Source: Monoglobus pectinilyticus (GTDB lineage: Bacteria > Bacillota > Clostridia > Monoglobales > Monoglobaceae). From it: a stretch of 64,000 nucleotides of DNA. Shown here in pieces: positions 7,845 through 18,900 of the stretch. Numbering within the stretch: position 1 is the stretch's first letter; each line of letters begins with the position of its first letter. A program made the translations under genes and the position numbers. Where the stretch lies: contig NZ_CP020991.1 in NCBI RefSeq assembly GCF_002874775.1, forward strand, positions 1,307,225-1,371,224. The letters run 5' to 3'. The notes below the pieces were generated by a model, which ran no database searches, was not told the origin of the DNA, and saw only the letters and a program-made list of their open reading frames with translations.

Positions 7845-8639
7845 ATGGATATACTTGAAAAGATTGTAACTAAAAAGAAAATATATCTTGAAAATACAAA
7901 GCAGAAGGTAAGCTATAAGACTTTGAGAAGTAATGTTGAACACTCTTTCGGAAACAGAAAGGTTATTAGTTTTTATAATGCGCTCAAGGATTATGAAAAG
8001 ATATCAATAATTGCCGAGGTAAAAAAGGCGTCTCCTTCAAAGGGACTGATAAGGCCTGACCTGAATCATATTGCCGTAGCTGAGGCATATCTGAACTCTG
8101 ATGTTCAGGCTATGTCCGTGCTCACTGAGACTGATTTCTTTCTCGGCAGACCTGAGTTTATCTCTGATATAAGAAAGATTTCTAATATACCGCTTCTAAG
8201 AAAAGATTTTATTATTGACGAGTATCAAATATATGAGGCATATATGCTCGGAGCTGACGCTGTTTTACTGATAGCCGCAATATTGGACGATACTACTCTT
8301 AAAGAATTTATGAGTATAGCTGAAAGCTTGGGGCTTGACTGCCTTACAGAAGTACACGATATAGAAGAAATGAAAAGGGTTAACAATTTGGGCGCAAAAA
8401 TAGTTGGTATAAATAATCGTAACCTTAAAACCTTTGAAGAAGATTTGCATACTACAGAAAGATTAACAGCAGGTTTGGAAAACCGTTCTGAAAAGGCAGT
8501 GGTTTCTGAGAGTGGTATAAAAAATAACACGGATTTGCGCTATCTTGAGACTTTGGGTATCGATGCGGTTCTGATTGGCGAGAGCTTTATGCGGCGGCAG
8601 GATATTGCAGGAGCAGTCAGCTCAATGCGCGGATTATAA
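7845..8639 (+). CDS. trpC: Indole-3-glycerol-phosphate synthase (TrpC)
   Basis: At 264 residues from ATG 7845 (GGAG seven bases upstream), this TIM-barrel enzyme closes the ring of CdRP to indole-3-glycerol phosphate, releasing CO2. Visible: the catalytic IIAEVKKASPSKG strand (Glu58, Lys60), PLLRKDFIIDEYQIYEA with the second catalytic lysine, AIVGINNRNLKTFEED-type strand, SESGI and VLIGESFMR phosphate-binding ends. It is a separate protein, not fused to TrpF as in enterics. Confidence 0.97.
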   Translation: MDILEKIVTKKKIYLENTKQKVSYKTLRSNVEHSFGNRKVISFYNALKDYEKISIIAEVKKASPSKGLIRPDLNHIAVAEAYLNSDVQAMSVLTETDFFLGRPEFISDIRKISNIPLLRKDFIIDEYQIYEAYMLGADAVLLIAAILDDTTLKEFMSIAESLGLDCLTEVHDIEEMKRVNNLGAKIVGINNRNLKTFEEDLHTTERLTAGLENRSEKAVVSESGIKNNTDLRYLETLGIDAVLIGESFMRRQDIAGAVSSMRGL

Positions 8640-8657
8640 AATTCTGAGGTGGGATAT

Positions 8658-9299
8658 ATGGAAACAAAGATTAAAATCTGCGGTCTTTTCAGGCCCGAGG
8701 ATATTGAAGCGGTTAATGAAGCGGAGCCTGATTTTGTGGGATTTGTTTTTTATCCAAAAAGCAGGCGGTATGTTTCACCTGAAAAAGCGGCTGAACTGAG
8801 ACGGAATCTAAAACCGGCAATAAAAAACGTAGGTGTGTTTGTTAATCTGCCAGTTGAACAGGTTTGTGATATTGTTCGGATTGTCCAACTTGATATTGTT
8901 CAGCTGCACGGGGATGAGGACAGTGAGTATATAACTGCCCTGAGAGACAAGTGCGCTGAAATATCGGAGATATGGAAAGCCGTAAGAGTTAATGAGAACC
9001 TTAACCTTGCAGATGTAAACAAGTCAGCTTCGGCAGACAGATTTGTGTTTGACGCATATGTTGAAGGCTACGGAGGTTTTGGAAAGAGTTTTGATTTTAG
9101 ACTTCTTGGAAATATAGATAGTGAAAGAACCATATTGGCCGGAGGATTAACTTCTGAAAATATTGGGAGCGCCGTTACAGATTATGCGCCTTATGCGGTT
9201 GACCTCAGCAGCGGAGCGGAAACTGACGGGCTGAAAGACAGAGATAAAATAATTGACTTGGTAAATAGGGTCAGGTCTTGCAGTAAAATGAACAGATGA
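8658..9299 (+). CDS. trpF: Phosphoribosylanthranilate isomerase (TrpF)
   Basis: The product is 213 residues from ATG 8658, five bases after GAGGTGGG. TrpF performs the Amadori rearrangement of PRA to CdRP. The general base cysteine is in IKICGL (Cys8), the general acid region is KAVRVNENL...FVFDAYVEGYGG, and the phosphate-binding end is LAGGLTSENIG then VDLSSGAETDGLKD. The PKSRRYVSPEKAAELRRNL segment is a family hallmark. It sits between trpC and trpB in the canonical order. Confidence 0.96.
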   Translation: METKIKICGLFRPEDIEAVNEAEPDFVGFVFYPKSRRYVSPEKAAELRRNLKPAIKNVGVFVNLPVEQVCDIVRIVQLDIVQLHGDEDSEYITALRDKCAEISEIWKAVRVNENLNLADVNKSASADRFVFDAYVEGYGGFGKSFDFRLLGNIDSERTILAGGLTSENIGSAVTDYAPYAVDLSSGAETDGLKDRDKIIDLVNRVRSCSKMNR

Positions 9300-9350
9300 T
9301 AAAGTTCCGTGCGGAACTGAAAATATATAATTAGATATGAGGGATTTATA

Positions 9351-10547
9351 ATGAATAATGTAGTTGAAAACGGCAGGTTTGGAGAATTCGGCGGTCAATA
9401 TGCTCCTGAAACTCTTATGTTCGCCTTAAACGAGCTGGAAGCAGAGTATAACAAGGCGAAAAATGACCCTGAATTTATTAAGGAACTGGAGTTTTACTTT
9501 AGAGAGTATGCCAATCGTCCGTCCGGGCTTTATTATGCCGAAAGAATGACAAAGGATTTGGGCGGTGCTAAGGTTTACTTAAAGCGCGAGGATTTGAACC
9601 ATACTGGGGCGCATAAAATCAATAATGTTTTAGGGCAGACTCTGCTTGCCAAGCGTATGGGAAAGAAAAAGATTATCGCTGAGACAGGCGCCGGACAGCA
9701 CGGAGTGGCCGCTGCCACTGCCGCGGCATTGTTCGGTATGGAATGCACGGTCTATATGGGCGAGGAAGACATGAAGCGCCAGGAACTTAACGTTTTCAGA
9801 ATGAGACTGCTTGGGGCGACAGTGCGTTCGGTTACCTCAGGAACCATGACGCTGAAAGACGCCTGCAACGAGGCTATGAGAGCGTGGGCGGCAGAGGCGG
9901 CTGATACTTTTTATGTGCTTGGTTCTGCGGTAGGACCTCATCCGTATCCTATGATAGTCAGAGATTTTCAGAGCGTTATAGGCAGAGAGATAAAAGAGCA
10001 GATTTTGGAAAAAGAAGGCCGGCTTCCCAGTGCGGTAGTGGCATGTGTCGGAGGCGGAAGCAACGCAATCGGAACATTTTTTGATTTTATCGAAGACAAC
10101 GAGGTTCGTCTGATAGGCGCAGAAGCGGCCGGTGACGGAGTGGATACAGAACGCCACGCGGCGACAATTGCCAAAGGTGACGTTGGGGTTCTGCATGGAA
10201 TGAAGTCGTTGTTTTTACAGGATAACAGCGGAGGAATTATGGAAGTATATTCTATATCAGCCGGATTGGATTATCCTGGGATAGGACCTGAACACGCATA
10301 TCTAAAAGAACTTGGCAGAGCTGAATATTATCCGATAACCGATAAAGAAGCTGTCGATGCGTTCTGTTATCTGACAAGGACAGAGGGGATAATTCCGGCT
10401 ATTGAAAGCTCTCATGCGGTGGCACAGGCGATGAAGCTGATTCCGGGCATGAGTAAGGATGATATTGTTGTAATTACTATATCAGGACGCGGCGATAAGG
10501 ATGTAAAATCCGTTGCCAGATTTATGGGGGTTGATATAAATGACTAA
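9351..10547 (+). CDS. trpB: Tryptophan synthase beta chain (TrpB)
   Basis: At 398 residues this PLP enzyme condenses indole with serine to tryptophan, in complex with TrpA. It is the standard TrpB1 type: the N-terminal [16 protein letters not shown], the PLP lysine Lys89 in HTGAHKINN, the substrate loop [19 protein letters not shown], the PLP phosphate loop [12 protein letters not shown] and the C-terminal ISGRGDKD. Its 3' end overlaps trpA by eight bases. Confidence 0.98.
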   Translation: MNNVVENGRFGEFGGQYAPETLMFALNELEAEYNKAKNDPEFIKELEFYFREYANRPSGLYYAERMTKDLGGAKVYLKREDLNHTGAHKINNVLGQTLLAKRMGKKKIIAETGAGQHGVAAATAAALFGMECTVYMGEEDMKRQELNVFRMRLLGATVRSVTSGTMTLKDACNEAMRAWAAEAADTFYVLGSAVGPHPYPMIVRDFQSVIGREIKEQILEKEGRLPSAVVACVGGGSNAIGTFFDFIEDNEVRLIGAEAAGDGVDTERHAATIAKGDVGVLHGMKSLFLQDNSGGIMEVYSISAGLDYPGIGPEHAYLKELGRAEYYPITDKEAVDAFCYLTRTEGIIPAIESSHAVAQAMKLIPGMSKDDIVVITISGRGDKDVKSVARFMGVDIND

Positions 10548-11346
10548 TGAAAATAGAATAGATAAAAAATTCAGTCTGCTGAGAGATGAAAATAAAAAGG
10601 CGTTAATCACTTTTATTACTTTTGGAGACCCTGATATTGAGACGTCAAAAAAGCTGGTGCTCGAAATGGAAAAAGAAGGAGCCGACCTTATTGAGATAGG
10701 GGTTCCGTTTTCAGACCCAATGGCGGAGGGTCCGGTTATTCAGGCGGCGAATGTCAGAGCCCTTAAAAACGAGATAAATTTAGACAAAATATTTAAAGCG
10801 GTCTCAGAACTAAGACAAGAAACTGAAATACCGCTGGTATTTTTGATGTATTTTAATTCTCTGCTGAGTTATGGAATAGAAGATTTTTTCAAAAATTGCG
10901 CTGAAAGCGGCGTAGACGCGGTTATAATCCCTGACCTCCCGTTTGAAGAGAGCGGAGAGATATATGACTATACTGTAAAATATAATGTTTACCAGATTTC
11001 AATGATTACGCCGACTTCATCTGAGGAGAGAGCGAAAAAAATCTGTCAAAGAGCCAAAGGCTTTTTATACTGCGTATCATCAATGGGTGTTACGGGTATG
11101 AGAGATGGATTTGGTACTGATTTTGACGGAGTTTTCTCTATGCTTAATAAGTTTACGGATATGCCTAAATGTTTAGGATTCGGAATATCTAAGCCTAAGC
11201 ATATTGAAGGCTTAAAACATTATTGTGACGGTCTTATAGTAGGAAGCGCAATTGTAAATCAGATTGCCGAAGGCAGTACAAATGATGAAAAAGTAGAAAA
11301 AGTGGGAGCATTAACGAAAGTGTTGGCAGAAGCTGCCCACAAATAA
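10540..11346 (+). CDS. trpA: Tryptophan synthase alpha chain (TrpA)
   Basis: At 268 residues, TrpA cleaves indole-3-glycerol phosphate to indole and glyceraldehyde-3-phosphate; indole is channelled to TrpB. Catalytic residues are visible: Glu52 in [12 protein letters not shown] and Asp59 in the same motif. The sequence reads [13 protein letters not shown] where many family members read SDPLADGP. The phosphate-binding VSSMGVTG and [13 protein letters not shown] segments are also present. Last gene of the operon, translationally coupled to trpB, with a terminator 60 bases after the stop. Confidence 0.97.
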   Translation: MTNENRIDKKFSLLRDENKKALITFITFGDPDIETSKKLVLEMEKEGADLIEIGVPFSDPMAEGPVIQAANVRALKNEINLDKIFKAVSELRQETEIPLVFLMYFNSLLSYGIEDFFKNCAESGVDAVIIPDLPFEESGEIYDYTVKYNVYQISMITPTSSEERAKKICQRAKGFLYCVSSMGVTGMRDGFGTDFDGVFSMLNKFTDMPKCLGFGISKPKHIEGLKHYCDGLIVGSAIVNQIAEGSTNDEKVEKVGALTKVLAEAAHK

Positions 11347-11406
11347 TAGTGCAGAATAAAAATTTAGTATTATTTTAACTGCCGGTAGTGTATAGAATAA
11401 CATAAT

Positions 11407-11448
11407 AAATGCCGCCGAGCTCTGATTGGAGCCGGCGGCATTTGTGTT
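11407..11448. terminator. Bidirectional intrinsic terminator between trpA and panD
   Basis: An 11-bp stem (AAATGCCGCCG at 11407-11417 with CGGCGGCATTT at 11433-11443), extended inside by GCTC/GAGC, is followed by TTTGTGTT on the plus strand and by ATTTATTATG on the minus strand. It can end both the trp operon and the convergent pan operon. Confidence 0.85.
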
Positions 11449-11538
11449 ATAACGGGCTAGTTATTTGTAATATAGATATAGTCAATTTTTAAGCAAATTA
11501 TCGGCACATTTAAAATTATTTTTATAGCTGGTAAAAGT

Positions 11539-11883
11539 TTATTCAGGTATGCTTCCCGGAATAAATTTTACGTTCGGTTTATGGTGTTTTGCTTCTTCAT
11601 AATCCATAGAAGCATAAGCTATAATGATTACTGTGTCGCCAACAGAAGCTTTGTGTGCGGCAGCCCCGTTCAGACAGACGGTTCCGCTTCCTCTTTCTCC
11701 CGGAATAGCATATGTCACAAGCCGTTCGCCGTTTGTAACATTAACGATATGAACTTGTTGGTTGGTAAGAATGCCCACCTCATCCATCCAGTCTTCGTCT
11801 ATAGTAACAGAACCTATGTAGTTAAGGTTTGCATCCGTAACTTTTGCCCTGTGAATTTTTGAATTCATAACTTCTATAAACAT
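11539..11883 (-). CDS. panD: Aspartate 1-decarboxylase precursor (PanD)
   Basis: At 114 residues it is slightly shorter than the Bacillus protein. PanD makes beta-alanine from aspartate for pantothenate synthesis. The proenzyme self-cleaves between Gly24 and Ser25 ([10 protein letters not shown]) to form the catalytic pyruvoyl group. Also seen: the conserved tyrosine in [13 protein letters not shown] and [22 protein letters not shown] lies seven bases before the ATG. It is the last gene of panBCD, 24 bases after panC. Confidence 0.96.
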   Translation of the reverse strand: MFIEVMNSKIHRAKVTDANLNYIGSVTIDEDWMDEVGILTNQQVHIVNVTNGERLVTYAIPGERGSGTVCLNGAAAHKASVGDTVIIIAYASMDYEEAKHHKPNVKFIPGSIPE

Positions 11884-11907
11884 ATTGTCACCTCCTAAAA
11901 GTTATTT

Positions 11908-12762
11908 TTATTTTGGGTCTGCGATAATATTGTCAATCAGTCTTGTGCTGCCGAATCTGACTGCCAGTGCGATTAATGTCTTTTCTGAAATAATAGAACC
12001 GCATTCGGACAAGCCCGGAAAAGTGTAGGCCTCTATATATTCGATATCAGCCAGCGGCGCCTCGGAAATAATTTTGCGAATACCGTCCTTTATGGTTTTC
12101 AAATCTTTTTCGCCATTATTTATTGCTTCCTCGGCTTTCTTAAGTGATTTGCTGAGTACCAGAGCTTGTTTACGTTCTTCGGACGAAAGATATGTGTTTC
12201 TTGAGCTCATAGCCAAACCGTCGCTTTCACGGACTATGGGGCACGGAACAATTTCTATGTTCATATTAAGGTCACTGACCATTCTGAGTATAACCGCAAG
12301 CTGCTGTGCGTCTTTTTGACCAAAATATGCACGGTCAGCCATAGTTATATTAAAGAGTTTGGCAACTACAGTTGTTACTCCTCTAAAGTGTATAGGGCGG
12401 CTTTTGCCGCAGAGTATTTTTGTAATATCACTGTCAACACTCACATATGTTCCATAACTTTCAGGATACATATCCGCCGCACTTGGATGAAATATAATAT
12501 CAGCTCCAGCTTCCTCTGCCGCTGTTTTGTCGCGTTCTAAGTCACGCGGATAGGAGTCTAAATCTTCATTTTCACCAAATTGAGCAGGGTTTACAAAAAC
12601 GCTTACAACGGTTAAGTCATTTTGAGACGAGCTTTTTTGAATAAGTGATTTATGACCTTCATGAAGATAGCCCATTGTCGGAACAAGACCTATCGTTTTA
12701 CCATTCACTTTATTTTTTTTAGCCCAATCGTTCAGTTCTTTTGGGGTTTTAATAATCTGCAA
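11908..12762 (-). CDS. panC: Pantothenate synthetase (PanC)
   Basis: PanC joins pantoate and beta-alanine using ATP. I chose the TTG start at 12762 (284 residues): it has AAAGGATG eight bases upstream and begins MQIIKTPKEL, aligned with the usual family start. An in-frame ATG at 12792 would add ten residues but has no ribosome binding site. Motifs: GLVPTMGYLHEGHKSLI (PTMG 28-31, HEGH 34-37), SVFVNPAQFGENEDLDSYPRD, YFGQKDAQQL and AMSSRNTYL (the KMSKS-like loop). Second gene of the pan operon. Confidence 0.95.
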   Translation of the reverse strand: MQIIKTPKELNDWAKKNKVNGKTIGLVPTMGYLHEGHKSLIQKSSSQNDLTVVSVFVNPAQFGENEDLDSYPRDLERDKTAAEEAGADIIFHPSAADMYPESYGTYVSVDSDITKILCGKSRPIHFRGVTTVVAKLFNITMADRAYFGQKDAQQLAVILRMVSDLNMNIEIVPCPIVRESDGLAMSSRNTYLSSEERKQALVLSKSLKKAEEAINNGEKDLKTIKDGIRKIISEAPLADIEYIEAYTFPGLSECGSIISEKTLIALAVRFGSTRLIDNIIADPK

Positions 12763-12804
12763 GTCTAAACATCCTTTCTGTAAATCAAGCATTAATTAAA
12801 TTTG

Positions 12805-13611
12805 TTATTTTTTTAAAACAGGAAAACTTCCGTTTTTAACTTCTGATATATAGGACGTAACTCCCGCCGTAATCTCTTTTCCTACTTGAGCAAATTGTTT
12901 AACAAATGATGGAATATAGTCGTCAAACATTCCAAGCATATCGTGGAGAACAAGAACTTGTCCGTCGCAGTCAGATCCGGCTCCAATACCTATAGTGGGT
13001 ATAGACAAAGAGTCAGTAACTTTTTTCGCCAGTTCGGCTGGTATACATTCAAGCACCAGGCAGAAAGCTCCTGCGGCTTCCACTGCTTTGGCGTCCTCAA
13101 GCAGTTTGTCAGCTGCGTCCTGTGTTTTTGCCTGAACACCGAATCCGCCCAGTTGATTTACGCTCTGCGGAGTCAGTCCAAGGTGTCCTACTACGGGGAT
13201 TCCGGCATCTGTTATCGCCTTTATTATTTCGCATACTTCGGTTCCGCCCTCAAGCTTAACGGCGCCGGCGTTACCTTCTGAAATTAATGCGCCGGCGTTT
13301 TTCACCGCCTCATAAACTCCTAAGTGGCATGAAAGAAACGGCATATCAGCTACTACCATACAGTGTTCAGCGCCGCGCGCTACAGATTTTGTGTGGTGAA
13401 GCATATCCGACATTGTAACATGGGTGGTGTTATCAAATCCGAGCATTACGTTGCCGAGGGAATCGCCGACGAGTATCATATCTATCCCGGCTCTGTCTAC
13501 AAGTTTTGCCATAGAATAATCATAGGCGGTAAGCATAGATATTTTTTCAGCGCCCTTCATATTTTTTATTATTTTAGTTGTTATAGGTTTGTTAGTTGTT
13601 TGCTTAGACAT
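12805..13611 (-). CDS. panB: 3-methyl-2-oxobutanoate hydroxymethyltransferase (PanB)
   Basis: At 268 residues this enzyme makes ketopantoate from 2-oxoisovalerate and methylene-tetrahydrofolate. Signatures: [20 protein letters not shown], the metal/substrate motif [42 protein letters not shown] and [20 protein letters not shown]. The ATG has AAAGGAG eight bases upstream. It heads a leftward panB-panC-panD operon. A ketopantoate reductase (panE) is not in the window. Confidence 0.97.
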   Translation of the reverse strand: MSKQTTNKPITTKIIKNMKGAEKISMLTAYDYSMAKLVDRAGIDMILVGDSLGNVMLGFDNTTHVTMSDMLHHTKSVARGAEHCMVVADMPFLSCHLGVYEAVKNAGALISEGNAGAVKLEGGTEVCEIIKAITDAGIPVVGHLGLTPQSVNQLGGFGVQAKTQDAADKLLEDAKAVEAAGAFCLVLECIPAELAKKVTDSLSIPTIGIGAGSDCDGQVLVLHDMLGMFDDYIPSFVKQFAQVGKEITAGVTSYISEVKNGSFPVLKK

Positions 13612-13669
13612 TTTAATTCTCCTTTATAATTTGGCATGAGTTTCTTCATTATATATATGCACTTATTAT

Positions 13670-13698
13670 TTTATATTGCACATACCATTGTATGTAAA
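13670..13698 (-). promoter_or_regulatory. Probable promoter of panBCD
   Basis: On the minus strand TTTACA (13693-13698) and TATAAA (13670-13675) are separated by 17 bases. A second possible -10 (TATAAT) occurs closer to panB but lacks a good -35. Confidence 0.55.
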
Positions 13699-13726
13699 AA
13701 AATAGGATACCCAATATGCGGTATCC
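13695..13726 (-). terminator. Leftward intrinsic terminator upstream of panB
   Basis: On the minus strand a 7-bp stem (GGATACC / GGTATCC, 8-base loop) is followed by TA and seven T. It would end a leftward transcript coming from 13.8-14.0 kb, where the only candidate is the small reading frame at 13794-13940. It abuts the panB -35 element. Confidence 0.6.
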
Positions 13727-13793
13727 ATAACAGAGAAAAAATGTAAAAATTTATCCATAAACTTCATACATAAAAATAAATCCATTAAAATTA

Positions 13794-13940
13794 TTAAATA
13801 AATTTACTTTTTAGATAAAATTTCCAGTCTCTGTTGGGAACCCAATCAAAGCTAGCGTCGTCATATATAATGTAAGCGGCAGAATCGCCGCATTTATATC
13901 CCGATGCAATGAGTATAGCACACATTATGTAAAAAAGCAA
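13794..13940 (-). CDS. Small unassigned membrane-anchor-like ORF or gene remnant
   Basis: An open frame of about 48 codons (TTG 13940, or ATG 13925 for 43 codons) ends at TAA 13794-13796. I do not recognise it. Its composition looks coding: a hydrophobic start (LLFYIMCAILIASGY), then a Cys/Asp/Trp-rich tail including YKCGDSAAYIIYDD and DWVPNRDW. There is no clear ribosome binding site, so it may be the 3' remnant of a larger gene. A leftward terminator lies 70 bases downstream, which supports transcription in this direction. Confidence 0.3.
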   Translation of the reverse strand: MLFYIMCAILIASGYKCGDSAAYIIYDDASFDWVPNRDWKFYLKSKFI

Positions 13941-14001
13941 ACACTTTTTTGTTACACAAAGTTACAAAGGTTACATTTTAAAAACAAATTCGATTTTATA
14001 C

Positions 14002-14030
14002 TTGACATATTTGTCATCTGGTATTAAAAT
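14002..14030 (+). promoter_or_regulatory. Promoter of pyrG with palindrome over the -35
   Basis: TTGACA (14002-14007), a 17-base spacer and TAAAAT (14025-14030). The -35 lies in a palindrome, TGACATATTTGTCA (14003-14016), that could be an operator. The predicted start region does not read GGGC, unlike the Bacillus pyrG start. Confidence 0.75.
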
Positions 14031-14044
14031 ATTATTCATTGGTG

Positions 14045-14114
14045 TGTGCTGTGATAGAGATGTGATTTTTGTACATCCAAAGCTTTTTGCATTAAGTGTC
14101 ACGGCGCATTTTTT
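14045..14114 (+). terminator. Leader terminator (possible attenuator) of pyrG
   Basis: In the pyrG leader TGTGCTGTGA (14045-14054) pairs with TCACGGCGCA (14099-14108), a 10-bp stem with two G-U pairs, followed by six T (14109-14114). The loop contains a second small hairpin (GATGT/ACATC). It ends 32 bases before the coding start, so it would have to be bypassed for expression. In Bacillus, pyrG is controlled by a CTP-sensitive leader terminator; a similar role here is an inference. Confidence 0.6.
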
Positions 14115-14146
14115 ATTTATTATAGAATTGATAAGGGGGAAATGTG

Positions 14147-15760
14147 GTGGCTGTTAAGTATATTTTTGTTACAGGCGGAGTGGTATCGGGAATAGGTAAG
14201 GGTATCACAGCGGCCTCACTTGGTCGTCTACTAAAGACAAGAGGGCTTAGGGTTACCATACAGAAATTTGATCCTTACATCAACATAGACCCTGGAACCA
14301 TGAGCCCATATCAGCACGGAGAAGTGTTTGTCACAGACGACGGCGCTGAAACAGACCTTGATTTGGGGCACTATGAGAGATTTATCGATGAGAGCCTTAC
14401 TAAAAACAGCAATATAACTACCGGCAAGGTCTATCATTCCGTGATAACAAAGGAAAGACAGGGCGCGTATCTTGGAGGAACAGTTCAGGTTATTCCGCAT
14501 ATTACCGATGAAATAAAGCAAAAGATTTATGATGTTGGCAATGAGGGAAATTCTGATGTGGTTATCACTGAGATAGGCGGCACGGTAGGCGATATTGAAA
14601 GTCAGCCGTTTTTGGAGGCTATTAGGCAGGTTGCCGGTGATGTCGGCAGAAACAACGTTATGTATATACATGTTACGTTGGTGCCGTATCTTAAAACGTC
14701 GGGCGAACTTAAGTCAAAGCCTACACAGCACAGTGTTAAGGAGCTTCTCAGTATAGGGATCCAGCCGGATATGCTTATTTGCAGGAGCGAAGTTCCGCTT
14801 GAGGAATCACAGAAAGATAAAATTGCGCTGTTCTGTAATGTTTCAAAGGATTGTGTTTTTGAGAATCTTAACTGTGACACAATATATGATGTCCCGATTA
14901 TGCTTGAAAATCAAAACCTGTCTGGGAAGGTTTGCGAACGTCTCGGTATTGAGGCAAGTGAGCCTGATTTGACAGAGTGGAACAGTATAATCGAAAAGGT
15001 TAAAGGACTTGACAAAAAAGTCAAAATAGCTTTAGTAGGTAAATACGTTGGTCTCCATGACGCTTATCTAAGCGTAGCCGAAGCGTTAAGGCACGGCGGA
15101 TTTGATTTGGGGGCTGAAATAGATATTGACTGGGTTGACGCTGAAGATGTAACGGACAGCAATGCTGAAGAACTTTTGGGCAAAGCCGATGGGATTTTGG
15201 TTCCCGGCGGTTTTGGAGACAGAGGTATTGAAGGGAAAATTTCCGCTATCAGATATGCCCGTGAAAACAAAGTCCCATTTTTGGGCATTTGCCTGGGAAT
15301 GCAATTGGCAGTAGTAGAGTATGCTAGAAACATGGCGGGTCTGAAAGGCGCCCACAGCTCAGAACTTGATGAGAACACTGAGTATCCGGTTATAGATTTA
15401 ATGCCGGAACAGAAGGAAATATCAAATATGGGCGGTACAATGAGGCTTGGCGCTTATCCATGCAAGATTCAGGATGAAAGTGTGTATGCTAAGGAAGCAT
15501 ATGGCGGAGCTGAGCTTATCAGTGAGAGACACAGACATAGATATGAAATGAATAATGACTATAGGGATAAACTGAAAAACGCGGGTCTCACTATCGCAGG
15601 AACATCTCCTGACGGAAGACTGGTTGAGATTGTGGAGGTTAATGACCATCCCTGGTTTGTGGGGGTTCAATTCCATCCGGAGTTTAAGTCAAGACCGAAC
15701 AGACCGCATCCGCTGTTTAAGCAGTTTATATATAATTCGCTACTTTGTTCACAAAAATAG
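14147..15760 (+). CDS. pyrG: CTP synthase (PyrG)
   Basis: At 537 residues, PyrG aminates UTP to CTP with glutamine and ATP. I place the start at the GTG at 14147, seven bases from GGGGG, giving [20 protein letters not shown]; a GTG three bases earlier is also possible. The N-terminal synthetase domain has the P-loop-like [32 protein letters not shown] and [18 protein letters not shown]. The C-terminal glutamine amidotransferase domain has the nucleophile in [12 protein letters not shown] and [11 protein letters not shown]. It is monocistronic, flanked by its own promoter and by the SLH gene promoter. Confidence 0.97.
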   Translation: MAVKYIFVTGGVVSGIGKGITAASLGRLLKTRGLRVTIQKFDPYINIDPGTMSPYQHGEVFVTDDGAETDLDLGHYERFIDESLTKNSNITTGKVYHSVITKERQGAYLGGTVQVIPHITDEIKQKIYDVGNEGNSDVVITEIGGTVGDIESQPFLEAIRQVAGDVGRNNVMYIHVTLVPYLKTSGELKSKPTQHSVKELLSIGIQPDMLICRSEVPLEESQKDKIALFCNVSKDCVFENLNCDTIYDVPIMLENQNLSGKVCERLGIEASEPDLTEWNSIIEKVKGLDKKVKIALVGKYVGLHDAYLSVAEALRHGGFDLGAEIDIDWVDAEDVTDSNAEELLGKADGILVPGGFGDRGIEGKISAIRYARENKVPFLGICLGMQLAVVEYARNMAGLKGAHSSELDENTEYPVIDLMPEQKEISNMGGTMRLGAYPCKIQDESVYAKEAYGGAELISERHRHRYEMNNDYRDKLKNAGLTIAGTSPDGRLVEIVEVNDHPWFVGVQFHPEFKSRPNRPHPLFKQFIYNSLLCSQK

Positions 15761-15812
15761 AACTTTAATTTTGGTGAATTTGTTACAAAACTATGAAAAG
15801 GGAAAATACTTA

Positions 15813-15842
15813 TTGACAATTTGCCCTATTTGGTGTTATAAT
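15813..15842 (+). promoter_or_regulatory. Strong promoter of the SLH surface protein gene
   Basis: Consensus TTGACA (15813-15818), an 18-base spacer and consensus TATAAT (15837-15842). The leader is about 115 nt long, as often seen for stable mRNAs of abundant surface proteins. Confidence 0.85.
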
Positions 15843-15963
15843 CTGTAATAAGCTAAAGGAAAAGTATGATAGGATAAACACGTTCTGTCGTCTCTTCCCG
15901 AAGTTTATATATTAATTTTGTAAAAAAAATTAAAATTTTAATATTTTAAGGAGGATTTGAGAC

Positions 15964-18900
15964 ATGAGAAATCTCAAAAAAGTGATTGCTTTGATAGCAG
16001 TTTTTGCTATGATGGTAAGCACAGTTGCTTTCGCTGCCACATTTGGTGACGTTAAAGAAGGCGATAATTACTATGAAGCGATCGAAACATTAAACAAGCT
16101 TGGCATTTTGACAGGCGACGACGAAAACAATGATGGCGTTATGGAATACCGTCCTAACGATTCTATCACAAGAGCTGAAATCACAGTTATTGTTGCTAGA
16201 ATTCAGGGACAGACAGGCGCTGTAGCTCAGGCAGACACAGTATTTACTGATGTTCCTTCTACATATTGGGCATCAGGTTATATCGCTAGCGCTACAAACC
16301 AGGGTATCATCAATGGTTACGGTGATGGAACTTTTGGTCCTGACGATAAGGTTCTTTACGAAGACGTTATCAAAATGTTAATGGAAACACTTGGTTATAA
16401 GCCATATGCTCAGAACAACGGCGGATATCCTACAGGTTATATCCTCGCTGCTCAGAGACAGAGCGTTCTTAAGAACGTTGTTGGCGGAGCTGAAGGTACA
16501 GAAGCTACAAGAGGTCAGGTTGCTCAGATGACTTACAACGCTATTGATACTCCTTTGATGGAGAGATACGTATACGGCGGAGAAGCTCAATACGTTATCT
16601 GGGATGGCGAGTCATGGAGCCCAAGAAAGACTCTCATGAATCAGGCTCTCGGTATCAACAAGCTTAAGGGTGTAGTAACAGAGAACGAAGTTACAGCTCT
16701 TGACGCTGCTGTTCAGATCGACACAGATGCTACACAGCAGATTAAGCTTTATGTTGAGGATAACTACCTCGGTTCAAATGACACAAACAGTGATTACGAA
16801 GTTGATTCTGTATACCCATTCTACACCGGTGACACAAACGCTGCTGATTACCTCGGTTATGACGTAGTGCTTTATGCTCAGGACAACAAGAATGAGACAG
16901 ATACAATTCTTTCTATCACAGAAGCTACAGGTAAGAATTCAAAAGTTGAGTTTACACTTGACAAGTTCAACAGCTATGATGCTGACACAAATAACCTGAG
17001 CTACATGAAGAATGACACAGACAAGAGTGCTACAAAGTTAAAGCTTCAAACAACTTCTAACAGAGTTAACTATTCTGATTCACCGGCTATCATTTATAAT
17101 GGTATAGCTTACAGCGGCACACTTGAAAGCTTATTCGGAAGCTACGAAGGCGACGAATCAGGATTAATCTACAAAGACAGCGCTTACAGCGGTAAAGTTA
17201 CAGTTCTTGACAATGATGACACATCAGGTTATGATGTAATCTTTGTTGACGTAGCAGTTGGTGCAGTTGTTGATGAACTTTCATCAAGAGGCGTTCTTAC
17301 ATTCAAGAACAGTGTTGGTGACAGAAATCACATGAATTCTGTATCTAAGGTTGAATTTGATTCATCTAACACAGATATGTACATCAACCTTACAAAAGAT
17401 GGTAAGCCTTATGATTACACAGCTTTGAAGGCTTGGGACGTTCTTTCAATCGTTGCTAATAACGGCGATGCACAGAGCGATTACTATGACATTAAAGTTT
17501 TAGATAACACAAATACAGCAATTACAGGTTCTGTTTCACGTACATCTTCTTCTGACACATCTGCTGACGGTACAGCTTATACAATAAGCGGTGTTGATTA
17601 TGATTTGGCTGAAGGATATTACAACAATGGAACATTAAAGGCTGGTTCAGAAGGAACTTTCTATATTGATGAGTATGGTAAGATTGTTGCTTACAACAAG
17701 GATTCAAACTCTAAGACATCTGATAACTATGGCTATGTAATTGACGCTCAGATCACATCTAGCGGTTTCAGTGACAACGTTCCTTCACTTCAGATCATCT
17801 ATAAGGATGGTACAATCGGAACATATGATTTCCAGGGTACTGTAACAATTGACAATCCTACAGAAGAGATTCAAAAACTCGTAGGTGACAATTCTGACAG
17901 CGTATCATTTAAGTATAAAGATTATAGTGTAGATGCTATGACTGAAGCTATTAATACAATGGCTGGTACAGTAATCACTTATAATGCTACAAATGGTTAT
18001 ATTAAGTCAATCACAATGGCAGCTCTTAATTCAACAACTGACGATTCTACATTAGTACTTGAAAAAGCTGATACTGCAAACGTTTCTTCTTTCGATGAGG
18101 ATACAAAACAGATTAGAGTTGGCGGAACTAAGAAATATGATGTAGCTGATGATACATTAATATTCTACATTGGTAAACCTGGTGATAGCTTTGTTTATAA
18201 CAAGCCAGCAGCTGGTGAACCTTCTGAGAACTGCATAGTTGGTCAGGGTTCAGAACTTAGAACAAATGATAACTTTAGTTCAGCAGTATACCGTAATGGT
18301 GATGAATCAGGTACAGCAAGTGTAATTGTTATGTATAACACAGATCCTGGTGTTGGAGCTTCTACAGGAGTTGCTTACATCACAAGTATTGGTCAAACAA
18401 CAGTTGATGGAAGCAAAGTATTATCAATTACTTACTATCAGGATGGAGAACTTAAGGAAGCTAACACAGATGATATGTCAGTAGGCGATTACCTCGATCA
18501 GAACACAGTAGCTGGTTCATTATTTAAGTTTGGTATTTCAAACGGAACAATTACTTCAGCAGTTCCTTACTTGACATTTGATGGTACAGTAAGAGATAAA
18601 GTATATGAAGGCGATGACTTTACAACAGCTGGTATTCCTAATGCTAACTATGTAAAGACAACTGGTTCAAACAGTGATGAAGAAGTTTACTATGGTGCAG
18701 TAGTTCAGAAGAGCGGTAACAGACTTACAATTGCTCAGGCAGATGCAGATGGTATTATCTCACTTGATCCTAATGATTGGGAGTCAGTATCACTTTCAAA
18801 CTACACAGCTAACTATTATCTCTATGACCCAACAAGAAACGGTAAGGCTAAGTTCCAGACTGCTTCACTTGGTGATATCACAGTAGATAAAGTACTTGCT

